The notes: generated by a model not told the origin, from the sequence alone. Shown: positions 36,801 to 46,066, counted from the stretch's first letter. The stretch is 64,000 bases of DNA from Kordia sp. (GCF_022447245.1 NZ_JAKVBC010000018.1:1-64000); one strand, 5' to 3'. Made by a program: numbers and translations.

Positions 36801-36989
36801 TATTCCAGGATCGGTAATTGTAGAACCAATAGGCACATAATCCCAGTTCATACCGTTGATCATAAAATCTTTTCCGTTAACAACCAATTTCATTCCTTGA
36901 TCCGTTTTCTTCACAGTAACATTGTCAACTTGAGAAAACATAGATGTTGTTAAAAAAATCAGTGCTAAGGTTAGAAAGGTTTTTTTCAT
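33804..36989 (-). CDS. Glycosidase (clan GH-A TIM barrel) fused to an outer-membrane beta-barrel
   Basis: The 1061-residue protein has a signal peptide. Residues about 20-430 form a GH2-like TIM barrel: KDFMINGMNWDYVPIGS, a candidate acid/base Glu in LYMIGNENNYH, and a candidate nucleophile in MPILFAEFGADAF. Residues about 450-1061 are rich in aromatic, alternating strands (YNAEFEWKTKNADVRGFY, MLFKYTRNIKGWDVTGIYH, TEWEIRTYIHINIGK), the pattern of an outer-membrane barrel. It opens the second laminarin operon behind a promoter shared with susC. It is inferred to be a surface or periplasmic enzyme anchored by its own barrel. Activity is inferred from family and context. Confidence 0.78.
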   Translation of the reverse strand: MKKTFLTLALIFLTTSMFSQVDNVTVKKTDQGMKLVVNGKDFMINGMNWDYVPIGSTITDPGIWNRSDDVIMSALDAEMSLLKNMGVNAIRSYNLKPKWIKYIYENYGIYTMLNITFGAYGLTINGAWTPKTDYADPETRKVLMQEAIDMANTYKDTPGLLLYMIGNENNYHLSWSGAETEAIPIEGIDSNKIKAARALYKAFNDASLEVKKIDTSHPVAICNGDLLYADLVKEECTDIDIYGTNMYRGISFGDAFQRVSKELNMPILFAEFGADAFNARDNEEDQYSQAYYMVGNWKEIYANAAGVGGAQNSLGGFTFQFSDGWWKYLQTKNLDVHDNNASWPNGGYSRDQAKEGDNNMNEEWFGICAKGPTNARGLYTLYPRAAYYALKEVHQLDPYGEGMSKSFITNHIDNIQIMDAVLRARGDKAAMGGGSSQKIRLSQLRAEFTTFNTGGSLITTPTNEDTNENAFPNQLGFDHMQSYYVGIEGNPAPNMRANINFNILGNVAENPINEIFYENAGRPITIVGVDGGNDIDVEIADFNRLRVYNAEFEWKTKNADVRGFYRTGHYHWGYEGDIFGLYPEANYGPNLDIYGGEILGVEIDGKGVLNGAKAAFGPQLWWGANPTMLFKYTRNIKGWDVTGIYHRDFNTDLEFDQTGRRILDANQVRSGVIPGWPMERATVAIEKDFGKVGIAVGGIWAGNPLNGSVYQDVRGNSGNYTVVEDKIKSSDNWGAKAKITYEGGRFNWYAQGSVMGLVANGGADQTQTFTGWRLRDSGSGNMSNFLSGFTYTMGDFQIAPNFMYQKPLVDAMPTDVPAPGRLRNVIDDPFAVRGGNREMTAGEILITYDPTPGTWMYEWNNDRAEDAKFAANLGFVFRHLPTTQDAHIGFNANRTFFAFPNTVPAEDLWEINSRMVSKVSPELGIIGNFYYGNAQANGDNDRLIKRFGGDVRMIYNNIKIESHVKINDWGPFDYHRDFNLTYPTQLMLDISTSLGKPDWFILPSTRIGIRGTWRSLDEFSPRYLPNTTSGQFSNDPVLSPVGFDNGTEWEIRTYIHINIGK

Positions 36990-37184
36990 CTGTTTGTTTT
37001 TAGTTTGTTAATTCAGCTCAGATGGAATTCGCTAGAGATCTTTAGTATGGTAGATCAGATCATTTCAGCTCATTACATTGTCTATTTAATTCTTGATTGG
37101 TTTATTCAGAGTAATACACTCATCCTGTTTTTGTTGTTATTAAAACTAGATATTATTATTACGAAATCTAAAATATGAACCACA

Positions 37185-37349
37185 ACAAAAAACATACATC
37201 CTCAATAAAATTGTGTTAAAATTGCATTTTTATCAATTTAAACCCTGTGATTTTGCAGGATTGACAATGAATATGTTATTCATAATTTTTTAATATATAA
37301 CTACATAAACACTGTGTTTTTACTGTATGTTGTGGTAATGTTGTAGTGC
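37185..37349 (-). promoter_or_regulatory. Control region of the second laminarin operon
   Basis: Read in the direction of transcription: 11-bp repeats GCACTACAACA and TTACCACAACA (37328-37349), ATTGTCAA (37261-37268), GGGTTTAAATTGATA (37231-37245), and ATGTATGTTTTTTGT (37185-37199), which contains a TATGTTTT -7-like box. The region before susC has the same elements at equal spacing (67 bp, 30 bp, 46 against 45 bp). This strongly suggests joint control, most simply by the SusR-like regulator at 46603. The transcript leader would be about 190 nt here, against about 60 nt at susC. Confidence 0.72.
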
Positions 37350-37507
37350 TTATATAGTCTTTTGTATATAGGTTTTATAGACTTTTTAACTGTTTTGTGC
37401 TGTTTTGGAGATATAAATCGAAATCGATGTCGTTTTGTGTAATTTGATTTTAAAAGCTATAAAAGTTATCCATTTTATGATTTTGGATCACAATTTTTAA
37501 ATTCTTT

Positions 37508-37558
37508 CTTGCTCTGTTTGTTCTTTCCGAAATCGAAAAGAACAAACATATAAGCAAG
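37508..37558. terminator. Long hairpin between the two laminarin operons
   Basis: Nested inverted repeats CTTGCT/AGCAAG and GTTTGTTCTTT/AAAGAACAAAC form a 17-bp two-part stem. It starts 37 bp after the end of the GH16 gene at 37595 and probably ends that operon. No long T run follows, so it could also act as an RNA-stability element. The rest of 37350-37507 is AT-rich and without recognised features. Confidence 0.55.
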
Positions 37559-37594
37559 CTTGGTTATTATAGCTGTATCCAAGTAAATTTCATT

Positions 37595-39226
37595 TTATTG
37601 ATACACTCTTACATAATCAATTTCCATTGTATCCTGTGTGAATGATGGATCAATTTCTCCTCCTAAAGTTCCTCCCATAGCAACATTTAGTATTAAGAAG
37701 AAATCATCATTAAATGGTAGAGTTACATCGTTGTTTACTGTATGAAATACAAATCCGTCCACTAAGAAAGTAATTGTGGTATCTGTCCATTCTACAGTGT
37801 AGTTATGAAATTCTGAAGTAGACGTTGGCAATGATGTTGTCGCCGAATCTCCAGCACCTGGTGAAACTCCTGGATGATGTACTGTTCCTAAGATCGTATT
37901 TTTATCCTGTCCTTTTTGTTCCATGATATCTATTTCTCCACAGGTTGGCCATCCTACGGTATCAAAGTTTGCGCCAAGCATCCAAATAGCTGGCCAAGTT
38001 CCTTGCGAAGCAGGTAATTTGGCACGCACTTCTACCCTACCATAGGTAAATTCATATAGGTTTTCAGATTTTAAACGTGCTGATGTATAATTACCGCCGG
38101 CATCTTTGACAGCCGTAATTTTTAACATCCCATCTTCAATAATTACATTGCTGGCATCATTTGTATAGGTCTGCACTTCTTCATTTCCCCATCCGCCATC
38201 ACCAAGGTCGTAAGTCCAGATGGAAGTATCTGGCGCACCGTCTGTATCAAAACTATCTTCCCAAACTAAGTTGTTATATTGTGTTTCAAAATTACTTGGT
38301 GGAGATGGCTCTGCTGAAGTTATGATAAACCACCAGTCAAATTCACCGTTTCCATCTGTTGTTCTTAATACTAATTCATTAGGTACAGAACGGTCAAAGA
38401 TTTCATAATTATGTGATCCTCCCGTGTAATATCCGATAAAACCGTTTCCTGTAAGGTTTATAGTTTCAACTCCACTTGGTGCAATTAACACCCAACTTTC
38501 TTGAAAATCATCATAAGGTAAGTTTTCTACATCTGCACCGTTAATTTCTCCTCCTGAGCCTCCTAATTCATCTATCAAATTTACACGTCCAAATACAGTC
38601 CCTGAAATATCTGTTCCTCCTTCATCATTGGTATTATTGGTGATAAAAGTAAATGTCCCGTCTGAATTAAAAATGTATCTATCATCATACATTCCAACAG
38701 TCGCTTTTTCATCAGGTTGTGCTCCGTACCATTCTGTCGGCACAGTTCCTCCAACAGGACCTAAACCAAAGTGTCCTTGTTGTTCTGATTTGATTCTCCA
38801 TGTTCTAGATCCATCTCCTACTAGTTTTTCAAGTAAGTCTGCTGGCGGTGCATAGGTAGCTAATACATCTACAGTTATTGTTGTTGTTGTAGAAATTCCT
38901 CCAGTTCCATACGCAATTACAGTTATAGTGTAGGTGTTTACTCCTAAGTTGGAAAATATAAACGACGCTGTACCTGTAGCCGCAGTTTGTTGATTAGATT
39001 CGTATATAAATCTATACGTAATGGCATCATCCGCAGTAGCGGTAAAGTTTACAACACCACTTCCATCTCCATTTGGATTGCTTGCATCTTGTCCCACAAT
39101 GGATGCTGTGACTTGCAAGTTACTTGGTGTGATTAAATCTCCCACTACAGGATCATCATCTTGACAGCTAACCGTTAGCACTAAGATACCTAATAGTGAT
39201 GAGAGTATGTATTTAAATTTTTTCAT
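37595..39226 (-). CDS. Multidomain GH16 laminarinase, lipoprotein
   Basis: The 543-residue protein has lipobox TVSC followed by QDDDP. Domains: a PKD/fibronectin-like module (about 30-125), a beta domain of unknown family (about 130-300; TWRIKSEQQGHFGLGP, MYDDRYIFNSDGTFTF), and a GH16 catalytic domain (about 310-543) with GEIDIMEQKGQ as the ExDxxE site and YTVEWTDTTITFLVDG. It is predicted to be a surface endo-beta-1,3-glucanase. The middle domain is similar to the repeats in the neighbouring SGBP. It is the last gene of the susC operon. Confidence 0.9.
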   Translation of the reverse strand: MKKFKYILSSLLGILVLTVSCQDDDPVVGDLITPSNLQVTASIVGQDASNPNGDGSGVVNFTATADDAITYRFIYESNQQTAATGTASFIFSNLGVNTYTITVIAYGTGGISTTTTITVDVLATYAPPADLLEKLVGDGSRTWRIKSEQQGHFGLGPVGGTVPTEWYGAQPDEKATVGMYDDRYIFNSDGTFTFITNNTNDEGGTDISGTVFGRVNLIDELGGSGGEINGADVENLPYDDFQESWVLIAPSGVETINLTGNGFIGYYTGGSHNYEIFDRSVPNELVLRTTDGNGEFDWWFIITSAEPSPPSNFETQYNNLVWEDSFDTDGAPDTSIWTYDLGDGGWGNEEVQTYTNDASNVIIEDGMLKITAVKDAGGNYTSARLKSENLYEFTYGRVEVRAKLPASQGTWPAIWMLGANFDTVGWPTCGEIDIMEQKGQDKNTILGTVHHPGVSPGAGDSATTSLPTSTSEFHNYTVEWTDTTITFLVDGFVFHTVNNDVTLPFNDDFFLILNVAMGGTLGGEIDPSFTQDTMEIDYVRVYQ

Positions 39227-39237
39227 CTTTCTCTGTA

Positions 39238-41337
39238 TTAATTTTTGATTAGCTTATATGTCCAGAATACACCACTTCCAGCTTCTATTTGTACCGAAAT
39301 GGTGTTATCGTCAATAAATGTTACATTATATGTAATAGAGCTTGGTGCATCTCCAGGACTTGAAAGTTCTCCAGAATTGTTTGCTTTTGGAATTCCTAAG
39401 TATGCTCCAGTACCATTAAGTGTTACAGTTCCTGCGCCTTCATCATAGGTAAATGTGGCTGCTGTAGATCCGTCATGTGGTGCAATTGGTGCTCCACAAG
39501 CATCTCCACTTCCACTTTGCCAACCTTCAATCCATGTATCCATTCCCAAAACATTTGTAAATGAACCATCTGCTCCAAACACATATTCATCATCATAGAA
39601 ACATGCTCTTTCAGCAACTTGCGCATCACTGATAGAGAACCATTCTCCCGAACCTGCTGAAGGTCCAACTGCTAACGATCCTGCTTCTGGAGCAACACTC
39701 CAAGAACCTGCTAATGGAGATGTTGGCACATCACCTTCTCTCACTAATTTGAATGTCCAGAATACACCGCTTCCAGCTTCTATTTGTACTGTCATGTTAT
39801 TAATATCATCAAGCGTGACATTATATGTAATTGAGCTTGGTGCGTCTGCTGGGTTAGAAAGCTCTCCTGTGTTGGTTGCTTTTGGTAAAGCTATGTACGC
39901 TCCTGTTCCATTGATGGTTACTGTTCCTGCTCCTTCATCATAAGAATAGGTTGCTGCTGCAGATCCATCATGTGGTGCAATTGGCGCTCCACAAGCATCG
40001 CCACTTCCACTTTGCCAACCTTCAATCCACGTATCAGCTCCTAATACATTACTGAATGAACCATCAGTTCCAAATACATACGTATCATTATAGTAACAAG
40101 CTCTTTCAGCAACTTGTGCATCACTGATAGAGAACCATTCTCCAGATCCTGGCGATGGTCCAACCGCTAATGACCCTGCTACTGGTGCTACTTTCCAAGT
40201 TCCTGCAATTGTTGGTGCTGTACTTGCTTCTTTGTAGAAATAAATATTATCAATAAATACGGTTCCTGCTGCCCAAGGTGTTCCTACAAATTTTAATTGG
40301 AAGATTTCATCTACAGATAATCCTTGATCTACATATTCTGAAATTGGAATTTCTAATGTTGTCCAAGAATCTGCTGTAAGCGAACGCGTTACAGGCGCTT
40401 CAGAAGAACTCGCTGGATTATTGATGAGTGACACTTCTAAATCGGTTACTACGTCCGCTGTCCAAACATCTAAGTGTAAGTATTCCATTCCTGAAACATC
40501 AACACTTGTTCCATCTGCCAAGGCAATTCCTTGATAGCTTATATTAATGTATTGTAACATTTGATCTTCGTTTAACTCAAACATTGCCCAACTACTACCT
40601 TGACCTCCTTGACCCCAATCTGGGAAATAGTTTGTATCTGGTAGATCATTGTATGCACTGCTAAAAATAGAGATAACATCTCCATCTGCTCTTGCTGGTT
40701 GTGCTGGAGCCGAAGTTAATGGTTGTACAATGGCTGTTACTTCAAAATCTTCTGTATATGTAGTTGTTTCTATAGCTCCTCCCATAGCAATTACTGTAAT
40801 TGTATAAGTTCCTGGATCGTCGTAGATGTGTGAGATCGTTTCTCCAATATTTGCAGACACAGGATCACTTCCATCTCCAAAATCAACTTGATTTGTCATG
40901 GCAAAATCTGCTGTAGCAGTTACATTTAACTGCTTAGAAACGCCTGGATCATTTTCAATAGTTACTACTAAGTTTTGTGGCGCTAAGAACGATACTACGA
41001 TTTGCTGAGTTAAAGTAGTCGTTTTTCCATTTAAGCTTGTAGCTGTTAATATAACATCATAACTTCCTTCTGCATAGGTATGTTCTACATAGCTTCCTGG
41101 TGCTATTTCAGTAGCTACATCAGAGCCATCTCCATAGTCAAGACTGTAGCTGGCAACTCCTTCACCAAGCGGCGTGATTTTTACCAACCCAGTATTGTCT
41201 TGTGTAATTTCTGTTAATAAGGATAAGTTAGTAGGTGCACTTGCTGTGTCTACAAAATCCAAATTTTCGTCATCTTCACAACTGAATACAATCAGTGCGA
41301 CTAGACATAAGCTGAATATATATTTTATTGTTTTCAT
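39238..41337 (-). CDS. Surface glycan-binding lipoprotein with PKD domains and a 165-residue tandem repeat
   Basis: The 699-residue protein has lipobox VFSC and then EDDEN. Two PKD-like domains follow (about 35-205; SYSLDYGDGSDVATEI, NQVDFGDGSDPVSAN), then a jelly-roll (about 210-365; VFIDNIYFYKEAS), and two near-identical beta domains (about 375-535 and 540-699), each with GEWFSISDAQVAERAC and IEGWQSGSGDACGAPIAPHD. The last two share Cys pairs and strong aromatic content, so they may be the glycan-binding parts. It is in the SusE/SusF position, directly after susD. Confidence 0.85.
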   Translation of the reverse strand: MKTIKYIFSLCLVALIVFSCEDDENLDFVDTASAPTNLSLLTEITQDNTGLVKITPLGEGVASYSLDYGDGSDVATEIAPGSYVEHTYAEGSYDVILTATSLNGKTTTLTQQIVVSFLAPQNLVVTIENDPGVSKQLNVTATADFAMTNQVDFGDGSDPVSANIGETISHIYDDPGTYTITVIAMGGAIETTTYTEDFEVTAIVQPLTSAPAQPARADGDVISIFSSAYNDLPDTNYFPDWGQGGQGSSWAMFELNEDQMLQYINISYQGIALADGTSVDVSGMEYLHLDVWTADVVTDLEVSLINNPASSSEAPVTRSLTADSWTTLEIPISEYVDQGLSVDEIFQLKFVGTPWAAGTVFIDNIYFYKEASTAPTIAGTWKVAPVAGSLAVGPSPGSGEWFSISDAQVAERACYYNDTYVFGTDGSFSNVLGADTWIEGWQSGSGDACGAPIAPHDGSAAATYSYDEGAGTVTINGTGAYIALPKATNTGELSNPADAPSSITYNVTLDDINNMTVQIEAGSGVFWTFKLVREGDVPTSPLAGSWSVAPEAGSLAVGPSAGSGEWFSISDAQVAERACFYDDEYVFGADGSFTNVLGMDTWIEGWQSGSGDACGAPIAPHDGSTAATFTYDEGAGTVTLNGTGAYLGIPKANNSGELSSPGDAPSSITYNVTFIDDNTISVQIEAGSGVFWTYKLIKN
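39241..39711 (-). repeat. Tandem repeat unit 2 within the SGBP gene
   Basis: The unit aligns with 39736-40206 at a constant offset of 495 bp (for example GAGAACCATTCTCC-type sequence at 39635 and 40130). It encodes the C-terminal copy of the 165-residue domain. The high DNA identity implies a recent duplication or ongoing gene conversion. Confidence 0.8.
39736..40206 (-). repeat. Tandem repeat unit 1 within the SGBP gene
   Basis: This is the partner of 39241-39711, in frame, 495 bp apart. Encoded residues differ at only a few sites, such as CYYNDTYVFGTDG against CFYDDEYVFGADG. Confidence 0.8.
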
Positions 41338-41362
41338 CTTGTATGTTTTCTTTTTCTAGCGG

Positions 41363-42853
41363 TTAATATCCTGCATTTTGTGGCCAACGATTTCCTGCCA
41401 ATTCAATTTCGATTCTTGGAATTGGAAATACTTCGTTTTTCCCTGATGTAAATCCTGGAATAGTGCTTGTTTGTCCTGTTCTAACTTGATCAAAGAAACG
41501 ATGTCCTTCTCCCACTAGTTCTCTTCTTCTTTCTGCTAATACATTCTCTAGTGTTGCAGGTATTCTGTTATTGGTATTTCCAAAAGCTCTATCGCGAATA
41601 GCATCTAATAGGGTTTGTGGATTTGCAACTGGTGCTGGTGCCAATAAGTTCGCTTCAGCAGCCATTAGTAATACATCTGCATAGCGAATAGCTCTGTAGT
41701 TGTTACTACGGTTAATGTTTGCATCTTGAATTACATTGTCGTTTGCATACGGAATGTATTTTAGATTGAAGTATCCTGTGTGCTCAGAACCTAATGTGAA
41801 TGTTACATCTGGTCGGGCTGCTACAAAGGCATCTATGTCTAATACAGTAGCTGTCAAGCGTGTATCACCTGCTTGATATAAGTCTACTACGTCTTGTACT
41901 GGTACGTTGAAGCTAAATCCTGATGCATACGGGCTAAAGTTTCCTCCTTGAAAACGAGGTCCCATAAACCCTACAGCAACATTTCCTTCTACACATTGGA
42001 AACACCCGAAACTTGCTCCTTCTTGCGTACCTGAATATTGAACTTCAAATACAGATTCTGAGTTGTTTTCGTTATTGTTTAAAAAGATGGTATTGAAATC
42101 TTGAACCAATTGGTATTGCCCAGAATTGATAATTTCATTGAAAGCTTCTGCCGCTAGTGTATATTTTTCTTGGTATAAGTATATTTTTCCAAGCAATGCC
42201 CATGCAGCGCCTTTGGTTGCTCTACCATTTTGTGTTTGCGTCCAAGGTAAATCTGGAATAGCATTCATTAAATCTACTTCCAAACGTGTATATACATCTG
42301 CTTTTGGCGTTCTGTCAATAGATTGTGTTTCGTCTATTGTGATTCTTCTGTCCGTATACAATGGTACATCTCCGAAGAATTTCACCAATTCAAAGTAAAA
42401 ATATGATCGTAGAAATAAATTTTCAGCTAAGAGTTGATCTTTTCCGTCAAAATTTAAGTTATCTTGAAATTCTACGATATAGTTTGCTCTACTAATTCCA
42501 GCATACATCCATTGAAATACGTTTCGCAACGCACCATTGTCTGGTGTATGAATCATATCGTCTATTTGTTGCCAATCGAGTACGTCTGTTGGGTTTTCTC
42601 CTCCACAGAGACTGTTGTCAGAGGCAATTTCCCCTAAAATATTATTCAAATACGTGGTAGATAGTAAGTCATATACACCAATAAGTGCATCCTGATAATT
42701 ATCGGGCGTATTGAAAAAGTTTTCTGAATTTTCTTGCCCTGGTGGCAAAATTTCTAAGTAATCATCACAAGATTGTATGCTCATAATGATCAGTAGCGTA
42801 GCTGCTATTTTTGTTATCTTATTATACATAGTGATGGATTTAGAATGATACAT
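41363..42853 (-). CDS. susD: SusD/RagB-type outer-membrane glycan-binding lipoprotein
   Basis: The 496-residue protein has lipobox IQSC after the signal and the SusD N-terminal signature DDYLEILPPGQ. TPR-like helices follow (FLRSYFYFELVKFFGDVPLYTD, AAWALLGKIYLYQEKY), as does the C-terminal SusD block with RYADVLLMAAEANLL and LAERRRELVGEGHRFFDQVR. It caps the SusC transporter and delivers laminari-oligosaccharides. The reading frame overlaps the end of susC by 14 bp. The lipoprotein Met is at about residue 9 (MYNKITKIAATLL), so the first eight residues may not be translated. Confidence 0.93.
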   Translation of the reverse strand: MYHSKSITMYNKITKIAATLLIIMSIQSCDDYLEILPPGQENSENFFNTPDNYQDALIGVYDLLSTTYLNNILGEIASDNSLCGGENPTDVLDWQQIDDMIHTPDNGALRNVFQWMYAGISRANYIVEFQDNLNFDGKDQLLAENLFLRSYFYFELVKFFGDVPLYTDRRITIDETQSIDRTPKADVYTRLEVDLMNAIPDLPWTQTQNGRATKGAAWALLGKIYLYQEKYTLAAEAFNEIINSGQYQLVQDFNTIFLNNNENNSESVFEVQYSGTQEGASFGCFQCVEGNVAVGFMGPRFQGGNFSPYASGFSFNVPVQDVVDLYQAGDTRLTATVLDIDAFVAARPDVTFTLGSEHTGYFNLKYIPYANDNVIQDANINRSNNYRAIRYADVLLMAAEANLLAPAPVANPQTLLDAIRDRAFGNTNNRIPATLENVLAERRRELVGEGHRFFDQVRTGQTSTIPGFTSGKNEVFPIPRIEIELAGNRWPQNAGY

Positions 42854-45800
42854 TAACTCCTGTTGTAAAGGTTCTTGCTAAAGGATATTGCCCTAAGTCA
42901 ACTCCTGCCGAAAGCGGATCAGAGTTTGAGACATCTGGATTGTATCCTCGATATTTTGTGAACGTATGTAAATTGTTTACTCCGAAATAGATTCTAAATC
43001 GATCCAAGTGGATTTTCTCTAAGACTGATTCTGGCAAAGAGTAACCAACTTGAACGTTTTGTATACGTAAGTACGAACCGTCTTCTACGAAGAAGTCTGA
43101 GAACAAGCGATTGTTTGATGCGTTTGTAGAGGCTCTTGGAACAAAATTCGAAGTTCCTTCACCTGTCCAACGATCTAAGTATAAGGTTGGTTTGTTGCTA
43201 TACGTTAGGAAACGCTCATAACTTCTGGCAATATCATTTCCGATAGAAGCATATAAAGACGTTCCAAAGTCAAATTGTTTGTAGTTTAAGTTTAAATTGA
43301 ATCCCATTGTAAAATCTGGAATTGGATTTCCAATCATGCCTTGATCGTCTTGACTTCCAAATTCGATCACACCATCACCATCTAAATCTACGTAGCGAAT
43401 GTCTCCTGGTTGTGCATCTGGTTGTACAGCATGTGCATCAATTTCTGCTTGGTTTTGAAAGATTCCGTCTGTTTGTAATCCCCAAAAGGCTCCAATTGGC
43501 AATCCTGATTGGAAACGTGAAGTTGTTTGCCCTAAACCAAATAATCCTCCTGGTAAAAATCCTGCTGCATTGTTTACTTCGATGGCTTTGTTATCTATAC
43601 TTGTTAGGTTATATCCTACTTGAATGCTAAAGTCGTCTGTAAAATCGTGAGAGAAATTGATACTTAAATCCAATCCTTTGTTTTCTACGATTCCAGCATT
43701 TACTACAGGAGCCGAACTTCCTCCTGCACTTGTTCCTAATAAAGCAGATACTTCTGGTACTAATAATAAGTCTTCGGTACGCTTTTTATAATAATCAACA
43801 CTGATGTCTAACTTTCGATCAAACAGACTCATGTCAAAACCTATATTGGTTTGTGTGGTAGTTTCCCATTGAAGTTTTGAATTTGATAAAGCTCCAATAG
43901 CATTTCCAAAGGATAGTACATCTCCGAAAGGATATGAAGCCTCTGCATTGGCTCCTTGTAAGAATCCTAACCAACGGAAACTACCAATTCGGTCATTTCC
44001 AGTGATTCCCCAACTTCCTCTTAGCTTTAAACTGTTGATAAGGTCAGATTTGAAGAAATCTTCTTGTGTAATTACCCAACCACCAGAAAGCGATGGAAAA
44101 TATCCTACACGATTGTCTGGACCGAAACGTGTAGAGGCATCACGACGTAACATTGCTGAGAATAAGTATTTCCCTTGATAATCGTATTGTAATCTTCCAA
44201 ATACGGAGTATACACGATCTTCTCCGATTCCTGTAGTAGCATTTAAGGTTTGTTGAATGTCTTGCGGGTCGCCATTTGGCGTATCATCATCATCAATAAT
44301 AAATGATTGTGTGTTGCTTAAGTATGCATTGCTCCATGCATCTGGACCATTTACTAAAAACCCTGTTGCAAAAATTCCGTCGTATTGAAAACTTTGTAAT
44401 GAAGTTCCTAATAATCCTGAAAAGTTATGATCTCCAAAAGATTTCTTATAGTTTACAAAGGTTTCCCATGTATAATCAAAGAAATTCTGCGTGTTTTCAC
44501 TTACGGTACTGTATACATCTCTGTCTCCATCATCATTTCTATCTAATATAAATTGATTGTTGGCAACATTGACATTGTTTTGTACCTTGTTTGGTCCGTA
44601 ATATTGTAACGGACTGTAAGAACGTGCGATTACATCTGCGTAATTAAAGTTAAAACGAGAAGTAATATCTAAATCTTCAATGATATCATACACCAACTCT
44701 AGTTTTCCTGTGAAGCGATTAGTTTTAGCTTCATTGAATGTATTGTTGATTACCGCAAAAGGGTTTATAATTTCAATTCCTTGTTCAGAACCGATATACG
44801 AGAATCCTCTAGAAGGACCAGTTCCGTCTGTGCCATCAAAAATTGGCGTTAATGGAGAAGCATTCGCTCCATAATATAATATAGAACCTCTTCCTCCTTC
44901 TGGAATTCCTCTTGTTTTTCTATTTGTGTATAATAATAAGGTGTTTAGTTTTAGTTTTTCTGAAAGATTGATGCTTAAGTTGTTCTTGAGCGTCCAACGT
45001 GTAAAGTTTGATTTATCACGAGCAATGATACCATCTTGTCCTAAATAACTACCACTTATTCCATACGAGATATTTTCGGATCCTCCAGCAGCACTTAAGC
45101 TGTGGCTGAATAATGGTGCTGAAGTAAATAGTTCATCTTGCCAATCGGTTCCTTCTCCAAGTGAAGAGATATCAGGAAAAGGCAATGCATTTCCATCAGC
45201 AATTTCAGTTTCATTTACATATACAGCATATTCTGCAGCGTTCATTAAATCTAAGGTATTCGAAGTCTCTTGAACAGTATAAAATGAATTGTATGAAAAT
45301 TTTGTAGAAGAATCTCTACGCCCACTTTTTGTGGTAATCAAAATAACACCATTAGCAGCTTGTACTCCATAAATGGCTGAACTGGCATCTTTAATAACAT
45401 CTAGTTGTTCAATATCGTTTGGATCAATAACACTTAAATCGTTTCCAACATTTACGCCATCTACAATAATAAGCGGATTGTTATTTCCATTTGAAGTAAT
45501 ACCACGAATACGAATGTTTAGTGCAGCACCTGGCGAACCAGAAGTTGCATTTACTTGAACTCCAGAAGAAGAGCCTTGTAATGCTTCTTCAACTCTAACG
45601 GGATTACGTTCTACGATTTTGTCGGCATCTACCGTAGTAAACGCTCCAGAGACGAGTTCTTTTCTTTGCGAACCATATCCAATTACAACGACAGATTCTA
45701 GTGCTTCTGCATCTTCTTTCATTAGTATGGTTAGTTCTTGGTTTGAGGTCACTACAACTTCTTGAGTTGCATATCCAACGGAAGAAAATACAATAGTACT

Positions 45801-46001
45801 TCCGTTCGGAACATTTTTTAGGCTGAAATTTCCATCGAAATCAGTAGAAGTTCCTTTTGAGGTGTTTTTGAGTAAAACGGTTACTCCTGGTAATGGCATT
45901 TGACTACCATCTTCCAAAACTTTCCCTTTTATCTCAAACTCTTGTCCATAACTCCATATAGAGCAGAGCATGAATACAAGGATGATTACATAACGGTTCA
46001 T
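42840..46001 (-). CDS. susC: SusC/RagA-type TonB-dependent transporter
   Basis: The 1053-residue protein has a signal peptide, a carboxypeptidase-regulatory-like domain (about 22-100; IKGKVLEDGSQMPLPGVTVLL), a TonB-box-like SVVVIGYGSQ, a plug domain (about 115-230; IRIRGITSNGNNNPLIIVDG), and a 22-strand outer-membrane barrel ending in LARTFTTGVNVSF with terminal Phe. It imports laminarin fragments using the proton-motive force through TonB. It is the first gene of its operon, with a conserved operator-promoter block 66-229 bp upstream of the start. Confidence 0.95.
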   Translation of the reverse strand: MNRYVIILVFMLCSIWSYGQEFEIKGKVLEDGSQMPLPGVTVLLKNTSKGTSTDFDGNFSLKNVPNGSTIVFSSVGYATQEVVVTSNQELTILMKEDAEALESVVVIGYGSQRKELVSGAFTTVDADKIVERNPVRVEEALQGSSSGVQVNATSGSPGAALNIRIRGITSNGNNNPLIIVDGVNVGNDLSVIDPNDIEQLDVIKDASSAIYGVQAANGVILITTKSGRRDSSTKFSYNSFYTVQETSNTLDLMNAAEYAVYVNETEIADGNALPFPDISSLGEGTDWQDELFTSAPLFSHSLSAAGGSENISYGISGSYLGQDGIIARDKSNFTRWTLKNNLSINLSEKLKLNTLLLYTNRKTRGIPEGGRGSILYYGANASPLTPIFDGTDGTGPSRGFSYIGSEQGIEIINPFAVINNTFNEAKTNRFTGKLELVYDIIEDLDITSRFNFNYADVIARSYSPLQYYGPNKVQNNVNVANNQFILDRNDDGDRDVYSTVSENTQNFFDYTWETFVNYKKSFGDHNFSGLLGTSLQSFQYDGIFATGFLVNGPDAWSNAYLSNTQSFIIDDDDTPNGDPQDIQQTLNATTGIGEDRVYSVFGRLQYDYQGKYLFSAMLRRDASTRFGPDNRVGYFPSLSGGWVITQEDFFKSDLINSLKLRGSWGITGNDRIGSFRWLGFLQGANAEASYPFGDVLSFGNAIGALSNSKLQWETTTQTNIGFDMSLFDRKLDISVDYYKKRTEDLLLVPEVSALLGTSAGGSSAPVVNAGIVENKGLDLSINFSHDFTDDFSIQVGYNLTSIDNKAIEVNNAAGFLPGGLFGLGQTTSRFQSGLPIGAFWGLQTDGIFQNQAEIDAHAVQPDAQPGDIRYVDLDGDGVIEFGSQDDQGMIGNPIPDFTMGFNLNLNYKQFDFGTSLYASIGNDIARSYERFLTYSNKPTLYLDRWTGEGTSNFVPRASTNASNNRLFSDFFVEDGSYLRIQNVQVGYSLPESVLEKIHLDRFRIYFGVNNLHTFTKYRGYNPDVSNSDPLSAGVDLGQYPLARTFTTGVNVSF

Positions 46002-46066
46002 ATAGTTGTTTTTTAATTATTGACAATTTATTCACAATTGTTAACGAATCCTTAAAAAACACCTAT

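Noticed and set aside
39241-40206. Assembly duplication
   Set aside because: The two copies are similar but differ at many codons and both are in frame, so this is a real internal gene duplication.
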